Notes under the pieces: model-generated
Databases searched by the model: none
Told to the model about the DNA's origin: nothing
What the model saw: only the letters and a program-made list of their open reading frames with translations
NCBI GenBank assembly: GCA_031771865.1
Contig: JASISA010000019.1
Location: forward strand, 1,544,050 to 1,608,049
Direction: 5' to 3'
Length of the DNA: 64,000 nucleotides
DNA from: Nothophaeocryptopus gaeumannii
Taxonomy: Eukaryota > Ascomycota > Dothideomycetes > Mycosphaerellales > Mycosphaerellaceae
Made by a program: the position numbers and the translations under genes
Part shown: piece after piece, positions 1 through 10,863 of the stretch
Layout of the letters: each line of letters opens with the position of its first letter
Numbering within the stretch: position 1 is the stretch's first letter

Positions 1-1
1 T

Positions 2-1402
2 CATGGGCCCGAAAAGGCGCTGGCAAGATGTCCATTGCAAAGATTCGGTGACCTTCTGAGCGTTGAGAGGAACGAACAGGAGAGCTTGAGGGCGGTTGTC
101 GATGCGGTTCAAGAACGCCTGGTCTCAGAGATGGCCGGACCTACTTCAATTGGGATTGTTGGACCTCCTGGCTCCGGAAAGAAGTTCGTCGCGGCGAATC
201 TTGCACAGCATTTTGCCCAGAAAGCAAATGTCAAGCGACTTACATTTAACGGAAGGCTACTACGACTAGACGACCTTATCGCGCTTTGCCATACCATAAG
301 AGATAACACCGCAAGCGGTTTACTCACTGTTGTCAGCTTTGAGAATTTTGAAGCCATTTTGGAGCCCAGGAACGAGTTGCTTAATGACTTCTTGGTAATG
401 ATGCGGGATGGGCACTTCACAGACCGAGGTCACGTCCGCAGTCTTGGCCACCCTCTTCTTTTCTTCCTGGTCAATCAAGAACCTCCTCGACTAGAAGGCA
501 CTCCAACTCCGACAGCAAGCGAATTCAAGGAGCGTCGCAGCATTGACGAATCACAGTTACTGGACCACCTCCACGGGCTGGTCAGAATATCAGGACCTAA
601 TCAGACCGAGGCCCACGATCGAATGTTTCCAGTTCGGAGAGCCGTGATGCTACGGCAGATGCTGAAGCAGAAGTTCCCTCAACTACAGGTCAACGGCATC
701 ATCAAGATAGACGAGGCAGTACTCCATGCTCTGCTTCTGGTACCCTCGTTCAAGCATGGCTTGCGGTCACTGGACAAGATTCTCAGCACAAGCCGACTCT
801 CTGGCAGGACCAAATTCGATGTCTCGGCTCTTCCGCCGGAGGAACAGATTCAGTTGCATGTCGATGGCAGAACCTTCATGTCTTTCCTCAGATCACCCAA
901 ACTTCCCGCAGCACTACGAGAGCGGCTAGCGCAGGGACTCTTCGTGGCGTATAAGAAGAAGAGAGTAGAGATTGCGCGAACGCCAGCAGAGAAGGAAGTG
1001 CTTGAGTCAGACCCGTCGATGTACGACTGGGATGAGCTGGCTCCAGAGTTGAAAGAATCAACACGATCACAGGCGGATGACATACCGAGGAAGCTGCGCG
1101 CAGTCAACTGCTTCATGCTTGATCAGGATCGTAAGGAGCCTTTAATTCATGTCCCAGAATTCACGACAGAGGAGCTGGATATGCTCTCAGAGATGGAGCA
1201 CGAGCGTTTCAACGCTGAGCGATTACAGCGACAGTGGCGGATGGGTCCGAGAAGTTCGAACAAGCGAACGACGCCTTTCCTGGTCCCCTGGAAAGATCTC
1301 ACTCAGGACTGGAAGGACGTTGATCGAGTAATGGTCGAATGTGTGCCGCGAGTGCTCGCCACTGCCGGGTGGAAAATCTATCGCATGCAGGAGGATGAGT
1401 GA
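2..1402 (+). CDS. Large protein, C-terminal part: degenerate AAA+ module plus RyR domain (5' partial)
   Basis: The reading frame is open to the left edge, so this is the 3' end of a longer gene; there is no ATG at the apparent frame start. Counting from the TTG at 35, a P-loop GPPGSGKK lies at residues 43-50, and a ClpB/torsin-like stretch follows (LLTVVSFENFEAIL near 96-109, then a sensor-1-like FFLVNQ). The P-loop Thr/Ser after the Lys is Lys, and the Walker B Asp-Glu pair reads Glu-Asn, so ATP hydrolysis looks unlikely. The last ~75 residues match the RyR domain pattern: an E-x2-H start, RQWRMGP, a TTPFLVPW core, then a D-R-x5-C helix. RyR domains occur in ryanodine receptors and in assorted bacterial and fungal proteins, where their role is poorly defined. 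The family assignment is by motif only; no function is proposed. Confidence 0.75.
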   Translation, partial: HGPEKALARCPLQRFGDLLSVERNEQESLRAVVDAVQERLVSEMAGPTSIGIVGPPGSGKKFVAANLAQHFAQKANVKRLTFNGRLLRLDDLIALCHTIRDNTASGLLTVVSFENFEAILEPRNELLNDFLVMMRDGHFTDRGHVRSLGHPLLFFLVNQEPPRLEGTPTPTASEFKERRSIDESQLLDHLHGLVRISGPNQTEAHDRMFPVRRAVMLRQMLKQKFPQLQVNGIIKIDEAVLHALLLVPSFKHGLRSLDKILSTSRLSGRTKFDVSALPPEEQIQLHVDGRTFMSFLRSPKLPAALRERLAQGLFVAYKKKRVEIARTPAEKEVLESDPSMYDWDELAPELKESTRSQADDIPRKLRAVNCFMLDQDRKEPLIHVPEFTTEELDMLSEMEHERFNAERLQRQWRMGPRSSNKRTTPFLVPWKDLTQDWKDVDRVMVECVPRVLATAGWKIYRMQEDE

Positions 1403-1634
1403 GAAGCATACAGAGGCGCGCGAACTATTCATACATTGCATCATACCCAATTCGCGCCGTTGAGCATTAAAACCGAGCATGCGCTTCATGCCACCCTTCC
1501 TCGTCCCCTGCAATGCAAATGTTCTTGCCGATTTTCGGCCCCGTGCTTGCCGAAGAAGCCCGTACTCCACATTCACATTTAACCTCTTATGCCATTCTCT
1601 GGCTGCTCTGTCCTGCGACCTCGAAGCTCTTACA

Positions 1635-2563
1635 ATGGACCTCTTGGACTCATTGGATTTTGATGCTATCGATGAGAACGCTTTCACAGATAACGAGGCT
1701 GTGAGCCGACACCATTTACAGCTCCTTGCCAACCTCGACAAAGCATCGGCACAGAGCGATCTCCCCGCCGCTCTCGAAGCGTTCACCACTCTGCGCTATA
1801 CCAATGCGAGCCCAAGTATTCTTGCAAGACCTGGGAACGCTCTACGGATGGCCATTGATCAGAAGGGAACAAAATTGGCTGCGTATCTTCTGTCAGAGGG
1901 TGTTCGTGTTGTGGCAGAGGATGTCAGAGCGGCGACACTGTTGCGGGATAGGCCGATTATTCGCCTGTTATTCGAACACGGCTGGCCCATTAACGCGAGA
2001 TTGGGATGGTACGATCCTCCAGCAATGTCGTAAGAAAGATGTACACCGTTTGGCATTCTGGAGCTTATACTGGGTACAGTTATGCTACGGAGGACCTTGA
2101 GCTGACCAGATGGTTTTTATCTCAAAAAGCTGATCCAAACGCTCCATGTGGGATTGACAAGACGCCTCTCTCTGTTGCTGTCCAAAAAGCCCCGATAGCA
2201 GTCATCAAGGCGCTATTTGCGCATGGGGGTGTGGTAAATCGTGGTCAGCTCCTGCACTGGGCGGCTTCGCGCCAAAAACACGATCGACTGGCTGTTTTGG
2301 ATTTGCTCCTCCATAAAGGCGCGGCTGTGAATGCTATCATGTACGAAAACGATGAAGATTCTTTCATTCAGCGAAGGCCCTTTGGGCTTGGAACTCCCTT
2401 GCATGCTGCAGCGGCTGCCGGAGATCTGGAAGTTATACAGCTTTTGCTCGATCGTGGCGCGGATGTCTGTGCGAGGGATACGTGTGGCCGGTTGGCATTT
2501 GAAATTGCCAACGAGAATCAACACTACCCAGCAGCAGGCCTTTTGCGGCCACTTAGCAACTAA
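1635..2563 (+). CDS. Ankyrin-repeat protein, two exons
   Basis: Exons 1635-2029 and 2080-2563 join across a 50-nt GTAAGA...CAG intron to give 292 residues. The join turns a stop in one frame into a continuous PPAMSYATEDLELTRWFL. The N-terminus is acidic (MDLLDSLDFDAIDEN). Degenerate ankyrin repeats run from about residue 50 to the end; the clearest are TPLSVAVQKAPIAVIKALF and TPLHAAAAAGDLEVIQLLL followed by DRGADV. No other domain, signal peptide or membrane segment is visible. Such proteins are usually protein-binding scaffolds; the partner is unknown. An upstream in-frame ATG at 1479 is less likely as the start because the extra residues look like translated leader. Confidence 0.8.
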
Positions 2564-3206
2564 ACGTCAGCGCTGCCTAGTTGGCAAGAATCTTATAAGA
2601 AATCTAGGGCCAGTCGAGAGAACCTCTTACCTAACCAACTTTCTGAACTCTTGTTGATTGAGTACGCCAGGATATACTGGCTAATTACACGCTCTATATG
2701 TCTTATAAGGAGGTGTTTAAACCTGAGAATCAGATTGATAATGTCATAAAGCGTCGTTTCTCTAACTGCTCCTCTCGAGCACTGTAATACTGTAGTAGTA
2801 GTGACTACGCTACCTTGGTGTTTTAGCCGATAACATGAGTGAAATATAGACGACTCGGCCAAGTACTTCACTCGAAGGTTGTTTGAGGCCCTCATGAAAG
2901 TTGGCATCATCGGTCGACTAGTGTTGAGCAGGGGTGTGAGGTATCGTCGGCTGCAGCATCGGCATCTTGTGATTCCTCTTCATCAGCAGCGATTCTTTCC
3001 GTCTCTGGATGATGCTAAAGTGAATGAATTGCAGATAACATGTAACGGCACATGAAAGTTGTCAATAGGGGTGAAGTGAGTGAAACGGAAAGAGTTTGCG
3101 TTCATGGCCGTGGTGGAGCACGTGTTGGACATCATTGGCCTCGGAAGATCCCGGGCTGACACTGCGGCTCAGAGCATCCGTACGTAAAAATATTGCCGAC
3201 AGTAAC
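2564..3206. other. Intergenic, no gene seen
   Basis: About 640 bases between the ankyrin gene and the phosphate-carrier leader. The left half is fairly AT-rich with frequent stops in all frames. No RNA gene or repeat stands out. Confidence 0.6.
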
Positions 3207-3482
3207 ATGTCTTCGAATCCTGACACCTCCATCCGAAGTCATCTTTTCAACCTCGTCTCCAATTCGACCAAGACAGCGAGCATTGCGCTTCGCCGTTCTA
3301 TCTCCACTCAGTCAATAATATCCACGAGCGTCCTTGCGCGCCATATCTCGACCCAACGATCGAATCCCTTTGATACCCCCAACCACATCCACAACCGTCA
3401 CAATGAGCGGCACCGCGACAGCACCACCTACCTCCACCGGCAGCGCCAAGCTGGACTCCGTCAAGCAGACCCTCGAGGCTAA
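3207..3482 (+). other. Overlapping upstream ORF before the phosphate carrier
   Basis: An ATG at 3207 opens a 91-codon frame that runs past the carrier start at 3403 in another phase. Its first ~55 residues are Ser/Arg-rich with almost no acidic residues (for example TASIALRRSISTQSIIS), like a mitochondrial presequence. It could be a regulatory uORF, an alternative N-terminus joined by an unrecognised leader intron, or chance. Confidence 0.3.
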
Positions 3483-4644
3483 GGAGCCAGCTAAGCTATC
3501 CGGTCTTGCTCTCTACTCGCGCTTCGCCTTCGCCGGTGCTGTGTGCTGTTCCGTCACTCACGGCGGTCTCACTCCTGTCGATGTGTAAGTCGCCCTACAG
3601 AAGCGGAAGAACTGGGAGAGAGAGAGTATACATATCAGTTTCGATGGATGGAATGGAGCCTTGCAGACGATGGAGATAAGCGCGCAGGAGCTCGGGCAAC
3701 AACGGCTAACACAGCCATTGAACAGCGTCAAGACCCGTATCCAGCTCGACCCGGCCACCTACAACCGTGGTATGATCGGTGGTTTCCGCCAGGTCATCCA
3801 AAATGAGGGCGCTGGTGCTCTCTTGACCGGTGCTGGCCCAACCTTCGCCGGTTACTTCCTTCAGGGTGCTTTCAAGTTCGGTGGTTACGAATTCTTCAAG
3901 CAGCAGTCCATCAACCTCCTTGGCTACGAGACCGCATCGAATAACCGTACCGCCGTCTACCTCGCTTCCTCCGCATGCGCCGAGTTCTTCGCCGACATTG
4001 CCCTCTGCCCTCTCGAGGCCACCCGTATCCGAATGGTCTCCGAGCCAACCTTCGCCACCGGTCTTGTCAGCGGTTTCAGCAAGATCGCCAAGCAGGAGGG
4101 CTTCGGTGCTTTGTACTCCGGTTTCGGTCCTATCCTTTTCAAGCAGTATGTACACCACATTCACAAGGCTGATATGCCATACTCACTCTTCAACCAGGGT
4201 CCCATACACCATGGCCAAGTTCGTCGTGTACGAGAAGGTGTCCGAGCTAGCCTACGCCAACTTCTTCGACAAGTCCCAGACCAGCGGTGGTATGCAGACC
4301 GTCATCAACCTAGGCTCCGGCTTGATCGCCGGTTTCGCCGCCGCCATTGTCTCCCAGCCCGCCGACACCATGCTTTCCAAGATCAACAAGACCAAGGGTC
4401 TTCCAGGTGAGGGCACCACCAGCCGTCTCATCAAGATTGCCAAGGAGCTTGGTCTCCGTGGCTCTTACAGCGGTATTGGTGCTCGTCTGTTCATGGTCGG
4501 TACTTTGACCGCCGGTCAGTTCGCCATCTACGGTGACATCAAGAAGGCCATTGGTAAGCGAAAACAGACTGTGCATGAGCAATTGACGTGAGCTAACTTT
4601 CAACAGGCGCCGTTGGTGGTGTCGAGATCGCCGCGACAAAATAA
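3403..4644 (+). CDS. MIR1: Mitochondrial phosphate carrier
   Basis: Four exons (3403-3584, 3726-4145, 4198-4553, 4607-4644) give 331 residues. Introns are 141, 52 and 53 nt with GTAAGT, GTATGT and GTAAGC donors and CAG acceptors. The protein has the three-fold mitochondrial-carrier architecture: signature motifs PVDVVKTR, PLEATRIR and PADTMLSK follow the odd-numbered helices. Segments such as GAGPTFAGYFLQGAFKFGGY, and PYTMAKFVVYEK after the second intron, are typical of the phosphate carrier subfamily. It imports inorganic phosphate with protons across the inner mitochondrial membrane for ATP synthesis. The start at 3403 has a good context (CACAATGAG) and gives the usual family length. A longer overlapping ORF begins upstream at 3207. 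Confidence 0.95.
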
Positions 4645-5726
4645 GCGAATCTCGAGAATGTGAGGGACGACAAGAGCAGCGAGATAGATAAATGGAAGGG
4701 GTGGAAGTGGAAGAAATGAGGCAGCTCTGGAGCAGCTGCGCAAAAGCATTGACCTGGAACGAGATACTAGCATCTGGGCGGTGCCGGGCAGCTACGACTT
4801 CAAGAGATACCTAATTTTCTGCTTGTGCTTGAACTGGGCATAGATGATAGAAGAGGGTGCATCCTATAACTTCTCTCTTAGATCCGACGTGTACAGTAGG
4901 GCATTTAGAAAACGGCGTTACAAATGAATCAGTTTCATTACCTATCCACCTCCAGACTGCGCGGCATTAGTTATGCCAAGAACAATCTGGCAAGACTTCA
5001 GCTATGCGCTCTGAGACAAGCGTGCCAGACGTCATCAAACCCGTGGAGGAGGAGGAGGAGGAGGAGGAGGAGGAGGAGGAGGAGGAGGATGTCTTCCAAC
5101 GATCGCAGGTATCGCATTCTGTTTGGCCTGAGACAAGCATAGAAGACTGCTTCTCATTCATGGACACAACACTTGCTTCGGAAGACAAATGCAAGTCTCG
5201 CAGCTGAATATACCTATGGATTCCACTGCGCTCTGCGCGCTTGGACAGCAGACGTATATATATATGTATATGCGCCTCTGTGTGAGTCTGCTTGTTCGGC
5301 ATCTGACAGTTCTACCACCTACAACAGCAACCGCGTTCTGAATGATCTTTGGAACTGATACAGATACAGATACAGCCTCTGTGAGTACGACCTGCCTTTT
5401 TTTGATTGCTGACAGCGCCATAATCGAACAACTTGGCCGATGGTGTCTGGGATTCATCCCCGTTCGTTCCGGCTTGAGTCTATGTGAGTGTATTTCCTCC
5501 CTAGCCTCGTTATTGACAGCGCGATTTGATAGGGAGGTTCTAGCTGGAAAACGCTTTGTGATAAATTTCATTCCGGTTCTGATATTTTGTGAGTACATCC
5601 CTGTCCCTCTTGTGACTGATCGCCGGTGTGTAGGCCATGGCTCGTGCATCTGGCAGAATCAGAGCTAGATGCCGGAGGCCAGCCAGCCCGTCAGCCAGAC
5701 AATACAGAAGTCCGCTTCGCAAATCC
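4645..5726. other. Intergenic, no gene seen
   Basis: About 1.1 kb between the phosphate carrier and the sedolisin relic, both ending here. It holds a GGA microsatellite (5045-5089), a short TA-rich run near 5254-5272 and three GATACA-type units near 5357-5375. No convincing ORF. Confidence 0.6.
5045..5089 (+). repeat. (GGA)15 microsatellite
   Basis: Fifteen uninterrupted GGA triplets. It would read as poly-Glu or poly-Arg on the + strand and poly-Ser on the other, but lies in no supported gene. Confidence 0.95.
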
Positions 5727-7562
5727 TCACCCCTCTTTCACGGCAGCTTCATCCAAATAATCCCTCCATCTCCTATACTCCGGCGTCCCCAGCCCCGTGA
5801 CGGCATCCCATCCCTCCATCGCCTCGAATGCGACCTTCTCCCCACAACCCGTATTCCACCCTGTCGTAATATCGTTGAATGCTTGAGGATTCGCGTATAT
5901 TACCGGGTTTATGAATCCTACCACCCGTTTGCCTGCATTGAGACGTTCGCTGTTTATGAGTTGAACGAGAGAGGCGAAGGCCGGGGCCGCGGCGGAGGTT
6001 CCACTGCCGAAGGTGAGTTGATTGTAGATGTAGAAGATGTACTTGTGGGCTATGAGAGAGATGTCAGGGAAGGCGCGACCTTTGGTATTGATGCGAGTGC
6101 CGAAGGCGGCCAGGTGTGTTTGGGAGGTGTTCAGGTATTGAGATACTGCGGTCTTTTGATAGTCTGGCATTGGGAAGTGGTTGCTGAATCCTCCGCCGGA
6201 AGACGCGACGATGTCTGGTCTGAGTACGTCGAGAAGAGCGGTCTCTCCTCCGGAGGACGCCATCATCGTTCCGCCCACGACGGTTACCCAAGGACAGGTG
6301 ATGGGCCAGCCTGGATTGAAACGCTTGCCTGTAGGGCTTCTTATTCCTGTCATTTCATCGACACATTCTTCTGGTTTGTGTCCGCCTGAAGCTCCCGAAT
6401 CGCCTCCGGCGACAATGACTGTCACGCCCATCAGGCCGAGCTTCATAAATTCGAGGCATTGACGTTCGAGGTACTCTTTCGAGAAGTCGGCTTCGCTTGG
6501 GCTGTAGGACATGGAGAGCACTTTTGGCGGGTTGATGTTGCCGCAATCGGCTGTGTGATCGGAGACGCCGCAGTAATACTGGTCGAAGGCGGCAAGCATG
6601 CTATCAAGATTGCCATCATCTCCAACCTGCATGTCTATTACCGTGGAGCCAGTCAGACCCATAGAGTATTGAAAGTCAATGTTGGGCTCCGAGTTGAAAT
6701 TTTGTGTCTTGCGATCATACTGCAGCTTGCCGCCATTTACTGACTGCAGCTTTGGCCGTTTGCCCACTAAGTCTGGGTGGAAAGAGTCAAAGAAGGTGAG
6801 CAGATCATCTGGTGTATAACTGAATCCGTCCGGTTGATAGATGCCTAGATTACTCTCCGGATGAGGCTGGACGTTTGATGGGTTATCGTATCTTTGCCTT
6901 AAGCAAGCCACTGTCGTGTACTGCTTACAGTCTATGGAGGCGTGCCCTTCGACTGCCGCTTTCAAGGCCGGATCGACAGGCAGAATGGGCTCTTGTCTCT
7001 TGCCAATTTGAGAAAGATGTACTGATGACAATATTCCTTGTGCCATGATGTAGTCAATGTGTTGAGTGAGATGGTCCGGCAGGCTGTACTAGTCGCAGCC
7101 GATCTTCTCCTGGTTTGTATCTCCTGTGAACAAATATCGATAGAAGATCGTGCCCAGAAGCTTCCTGGCACCATCGACGGTTGAAACGAATCGAATGTGA
7201 CCATCGTCCTGCGATCACTTGACCCGATGTCTCTGAACTCCAGCTTCTTCGAGCCACTTATGCACCACATCAAATGCCTCTTGCTTCGGCTTAAATTTAT
7301 CTGCAACCTCTGCAGCAGTCCAGTGCTGGCCATAGAGAGGTGATGAAAGGTCTGTAACATCCATCAGATACTTTGGATCATGGTCGATGTTGGAAGGCTT
7401 CAGGCCAATGATGACCTCCACCTGTCTCTTTCCTTCTGCCTCAACTTCTCGTGTCCATTGTGGTGTGACCCCATGGGTTGCTTGATGGGTGTACAATGCT
7501 GCGCTGGTATTCAATGTAAGCCACAAGGACAACAAATTCGACCTTCGCATCACACTGAGCAT
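5727..7562 (-). pseudogene. Sedolisin (S53, tripeptidyl-peptidase type) with two in-frame stops
   Basis: One frame of 612 codons spans the whole locus. It starts with a hydrophobic leader (LLSLWLTLNTSAAL), then a Pro-kumamolisin-type prodomain (YGQHWTAAEVADKFKP, VHKWLEEAGV). The catalytic domain has the Glu/Asp pair in SEPNIDFQYSM, the oxyanion Asp in GGDSG and the nucleophile in GSGTSAAAP. The frame is interrupted by TGA at 7215-7217 (codon 116) and TAG at 7089-7091 (codon 158), both inside the conserved prodomain. The residues between and around them still read as family sequence in the same frame (STVDGARKLLGT, GCD-stop-YSLPDHL). No GT...AG intron removes the stops without deleting this conserved part. 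Active versions are secreted acid proteases. Length and catalytic residues are otherwise normal, so the loss looks recent; a base-call error at two sites is the alternative. Confidence 0.75.
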
Positions 7563-8488
7563 GACAAGGGTAATGAGACGCGCCCAAGAGTTCTATGCTT
7601 GCGCGTCAGTAGGATGCATCGGCTTTGTTTGTTGGTAGCACATGAATCTATTGATCATCTCGTAAAGTACGAGCGGTCAGTGAATGGCGAAGTATTCCCT
7701 TTCAAAAAGAGAGCAGTCACAAGCCAAGCAGCATAGGGTCTTGAATTCCGGCAGAGGTTAGGTTGTTGAAAACCATCCCGGCTGGTGAACAACTCCTTTG
7801 ATCTGCCGTGTCGGGGTTTCGTATAGCTTCTGATGTTGGGTCTCCGGGAGCATCTTTCGAGGGTAGCTGATCATATTTAGACATTCGTACGTTAGCATCT
7901 TGGTCACTTCTCGGATGTCTCGAGGAATAATATGAGCGTCAGTGCTCCTTCGAGAATCCTTCCGGGCGAAAGGCCTCGATTCAGGTTACGGCGATCTTTT
8001 GGGGGGCTGAACCGGCAAATGGTCTGAATGGCATGGATACCGAAGCCGCAAAAGAACCTTGAGATGCTTGGTGGATGCGATATCAGCCAACAATTCATTT
8101 CCCATTTTGGCAGTAAATCTTGCGATAGAATTCTGTGTCGGGCGTGTGTCGTATGGATTGCAGACTCGAGGCTTGGCGGACGAGCCTGATCACTCTTTAC
8201 CTTGTGCTCTAATCAGTGCAAATAGTGTGTACGTAGTGGCCGGGCGAAGAGCGACGTATGGCTATGAGGACGTTGATGACAAGGAACAACGGTCTAGTCT
8301 CTGGAGACGTGAAGTCCAGATGGGGTCTTGGCGGAGCTTTGATGGACCTTGCTTCAATTCCGGCCCCAATTGATTGACGACGCTCTTCAGCATGAGACGC
8401 CTCCATCTCACCAACAACATGGCAGCATTATTGCGCGTGCGCCGGCGCGTACTCAGTATGAGCTCAAGATGATCGCCTGTCAAGAATC
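7563..8488. other. Intergenic between divergent sedolisin relic and MDM10
   Basis: About 0.9 kb holding the upstream regions of both flanking genes. Only short ORFs without family features. No repeat seen. Confidence 0.55.
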
Positions 8489-9661
8489 ATGCTGGACTTC
8501 ATGGACTATGTCCAGACGGCGTTCTACTCCAAGTCGCGGTGGAACGTCGACAACAGCTATGCCTCCCTGACCACCACCGCCACCAACCTTCTCGACTTCC
8601 GCATACCATCCGGCATACGACTGCATGTGTCCTCACTGTCCGCTCCGAACTTCGCCACAAGCTACACACTGGGCAACCGAGGTGTTGTGGATGGCTCCCT
8701 CAGTTTCCTCTACTCCAGCCTTGGCCTCAGCGTCGCCAGCCGGAGCAGCGATGTGCCCTTGACCCGGCTCATCAGAGGATATAGACATCTGCAAGAGCTT
8801 AGAAGGCCGGAAGAGAAAGCACACGCTCTGTCTGATGTCAGAGGCGCTGTCAAGAAAGATGCACTGCTGTATGGGAGGCTATATCTGCCAGGAAGCACAC
8901 TGGAAGGCCTTTTCTTGAGACGCATCTCTCCTACGCGTCTGCTCAGGATCAATGCCGTGTCAGATGCAACGCTGCCAAATGGCGGTACTATGCTGGCTGT
9001 TCTGCAGAATGACTATGGCAAGTACAGCACCGAATATCTCTACTCAACCGATTCCTCGCTCCTTGGTGTACGCGGTCTTTACAACTTCGGCTTCGATCCG
9101 CGCTTCCCCAACGAACAACCTTCCTCGCGTCCTCCGCAGCATCCATGGGATCATCAAAGTGGCCGGCTCAGTGCTGGTGCAGAAGCGTACTTCAGCCCTG
9201 TCAACAAGTCTGGCGGCGTCAGTACGGCCCTGCGCTTCACCACCTTGCCCATTCATCCTGGCTTTCCATACACCATGGCGCTTACTCTGAATCCTTTGAT
9301 GGGTAATCTGAGCTCTACGTACGCAGTCAAAGCTGGCGAGAACCTTGCACTCTGTTCGCGGTTTGATTTCAACTTCTACAGTTATGAAAGCGACGTGGTG
9401 GTTGGCATGGAGCTCTGGCAGAGAAAGCAAACGCCGGAGGAGATGCTGTGGGCCGAGAAGCTGCTTCGGCCTGGGTGGAAGAGACAGGAGGATAATGTGA
9501 CAGGTGTGCTGAAGGCGAAGGTGGACAATCACGGAAGAGTTGGCTTGCTGTGGGAGTGTCGCGTGAAAGAGCTTCTGATGAGTGTTGGAGCTGCAGTCGA
9601 TCTGAAGAAGAAAGACCAGATGATAAGCCGAATCGGAATTGAGATCAGCTATTCCAGCTAA
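8489..9661 (+). CDS. MDM10: Mitochondrial distribution and morphology protein 10 (outer-membrane beta-barrel)
   Basis: A single exon of 390 residues, close to the usual family length. The start MLDFMDYVQTAFY and the motifs DNSYASLTTTATNLLDF, PSGIRLHVSSLSAPNFATSY and LGNRGVVDGSLSFLYS are diagnostic of Mdm10. The protein is a 19-strand-type porin-fold barrel of the outer mitochondrial membrane. It is a subunit of ERMES, which tethers ER to mitochondria for lipid transfer, and it also joins the SAM complex for beta-barrel assembly. There is no N-terminal presequence, as expected for this family. The frame is clean and ends in a polar-aromatic strand (IGIEISYSS). Confidence 0.95.
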   Translation: MLDFMDYVQTAFYSKSRWNVDNSYASLTTTATNLLDFRIPSGIRLHVSSLSAPNFATSYTLGNRGVVDGSLSFLYSSLGLSVASRSSDVPLTRLIRGYRHLQELRRPEEKAHALSDVRGAVKKDALLYGRLYLPGSTLEGLFLRRISPTRLLRINAVSDATLPNGGTMLAVLQNDYGKYSTEYLYSTDSSLLGVRGLYNFGFDPRFPNEQPSSRPPQHPWDHQSGRLSAGAEAYFSPVNKSGGVSTALRFTTLPIHPGFPYTMALTLNPLMGNLSSTYAVKAGENLALCSRFDFNFYSYESDVVVGMELWQRKQTPEEMLWAEKLLRPGWKRQEDNVTGVLKAKVDNHGRVGLLWECRVKELLMSVGAAVDLKKKDQMISRIGIEISYSS

Positions 9662-10455
9662 CACAGTCACCGAGACACTTGCAACGACATGTGCAATATC
9701 GTCCTTGACGATAGACCAATTTACTGCTTCTAAGGCATCATCTCCAGGAGGCCGATCTTTGATGATGCTACCTCTTCGAGGAAGGTCTCCCACTCTGCAT
9801 CAATCACTGTCAACTACTCTGTCGAGGCACTTTGCAGCTTCCAGTGATGCGCGTGCGGTAGCTCGCATGGCGGGAAGACTGGCTTCAGCGCTGGCCACAA
9901 GAGAACGCCGAGATAAGGTCTGTTAACCCTCAGATTACCGGGCAGCACGTTAGCTCCTTATATCAAGGCACAGACAGCTCAGTGCTCTTGGCCTTTGCTC
10001 GAAGTCGCCCAATGCCTTGGAGGATGAAATTCTCGAACGTGTGAACCCTGCATTAAGTGTTTGACCTGCTAATTGTGGCAAATCACGGCGCTCCTACCAC
10101 TGAGTCGATTCGCCTGCACAGCTCTGAATCGCGATGACGATTGTGATGACGACCTTGAATCGAATATCATCACCTCGACTGCATGATCTAGCGGTGCCCG
10201 AACGCCTTTAAAGTCCTTGCGCGAACGCGCACGAAACGTAGGTTTGATGAGCGCGACGTAATGTACTCGATACATGAGTGCATGTCATTTGCGTTTTAGG
10301 ATTTAACATGACAGTCGCTCCTCTCTTCAGACTTTCTATCTGTCTTTCCCGCATATCGCACCCACCGAAGGAGCACGGCCTTTGTCGACGGCAGCCGAAC
10401 AAGGCACGGGGCCTGCAAGAACTACACGAAGCCCAAACGCAACACACTCGCTAAG
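9662..10455. other. Intergenic, no gene seen
   Basis: About 0.8 kb between MDM10 and the small secreted protein. Open stretches occur in 9640-9926 on both strands, but with no usable ATG-started frame that looks like a protein family. Confidence 0.5.
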
Positions 10456-10863
10456 ATGTACATCTCACTCTTTGCCGCTCTGGCTCTCCTCTCGCCTGGC
10501 GCGCTTGCCCGACAAGGCTGCCCCAATTATGCTCGCGGACTAGAGCAAGCCACCGGTGACGACAATAACGGATCAAATAATCCAGGCGGCGCGGCTGCAA
10601 TCGAATCTGCCGTAACATCCTACCTTTCGCAAACAACTCTCTCGCCTCAACTCTCATCACTGGTGGCTCCCGCTCTGAGCTCAGCAGGCGTGACTGGTAT
10701 TGCACTGGATAGCTCTGCAATCGCTTCTGCAACTGCGACGGCGACGAATCGAGGACATACAGGTGCCAATTCGCAGACTGTCAATGGCATGGCTGCTGCC
10801 ACGGCGGCTCCGCAGGTGGTTATGGCTGGGGCTGTTGGAGCCGTTGTAATGGGAGTCTGGTAA
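10456..10863 (+). CDS. Small secreted protein, probably GPI-anchored
   Basis: 135 residues. The N-terminus is a signal peptide (MYISLFAALALLSPGALA) with likely cleavage before RQGCPNY. The middle is Asn/Gly/Ser/Ala-rich with only one cysteine. The C-terminus is a Ala/Gly/Val-rich hydrophobic tail (APQVVMAGAVGAVVMGVW) after a small-residue stretch, the layout of a GPI attachment signal. This suggests a cell-wall or membrane-surface protein. No catalytic motif or known family was recognised. The single exon starts with a clear ATG after an A-rich leader. Confidence 0.65.
   Translation: MYISLFAALALLSPGALARQGCPNYARGLEQATGDDNNGSNNPGGAAAIESAVTSYLSQTTLSPQLSSLVAPALSSAGVTGIALDSSAIASATATATNRGHTGANSQTVNGMAAATAAPQVVMAGAVGAVVMGVW

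Noticed and set aside
4967..5302. Poly-Ser and poly-Glu ORFs over the GGA repeat
   Set aside because: They exist only because a triplet repeat is open in every frame; no gene structure around them.
9639..9926. Open frames on both strands downstream of MDM10
   Set aside because: The + frame overlaps the MDM10 end and the minus frame has no ATG-started family-like protein.
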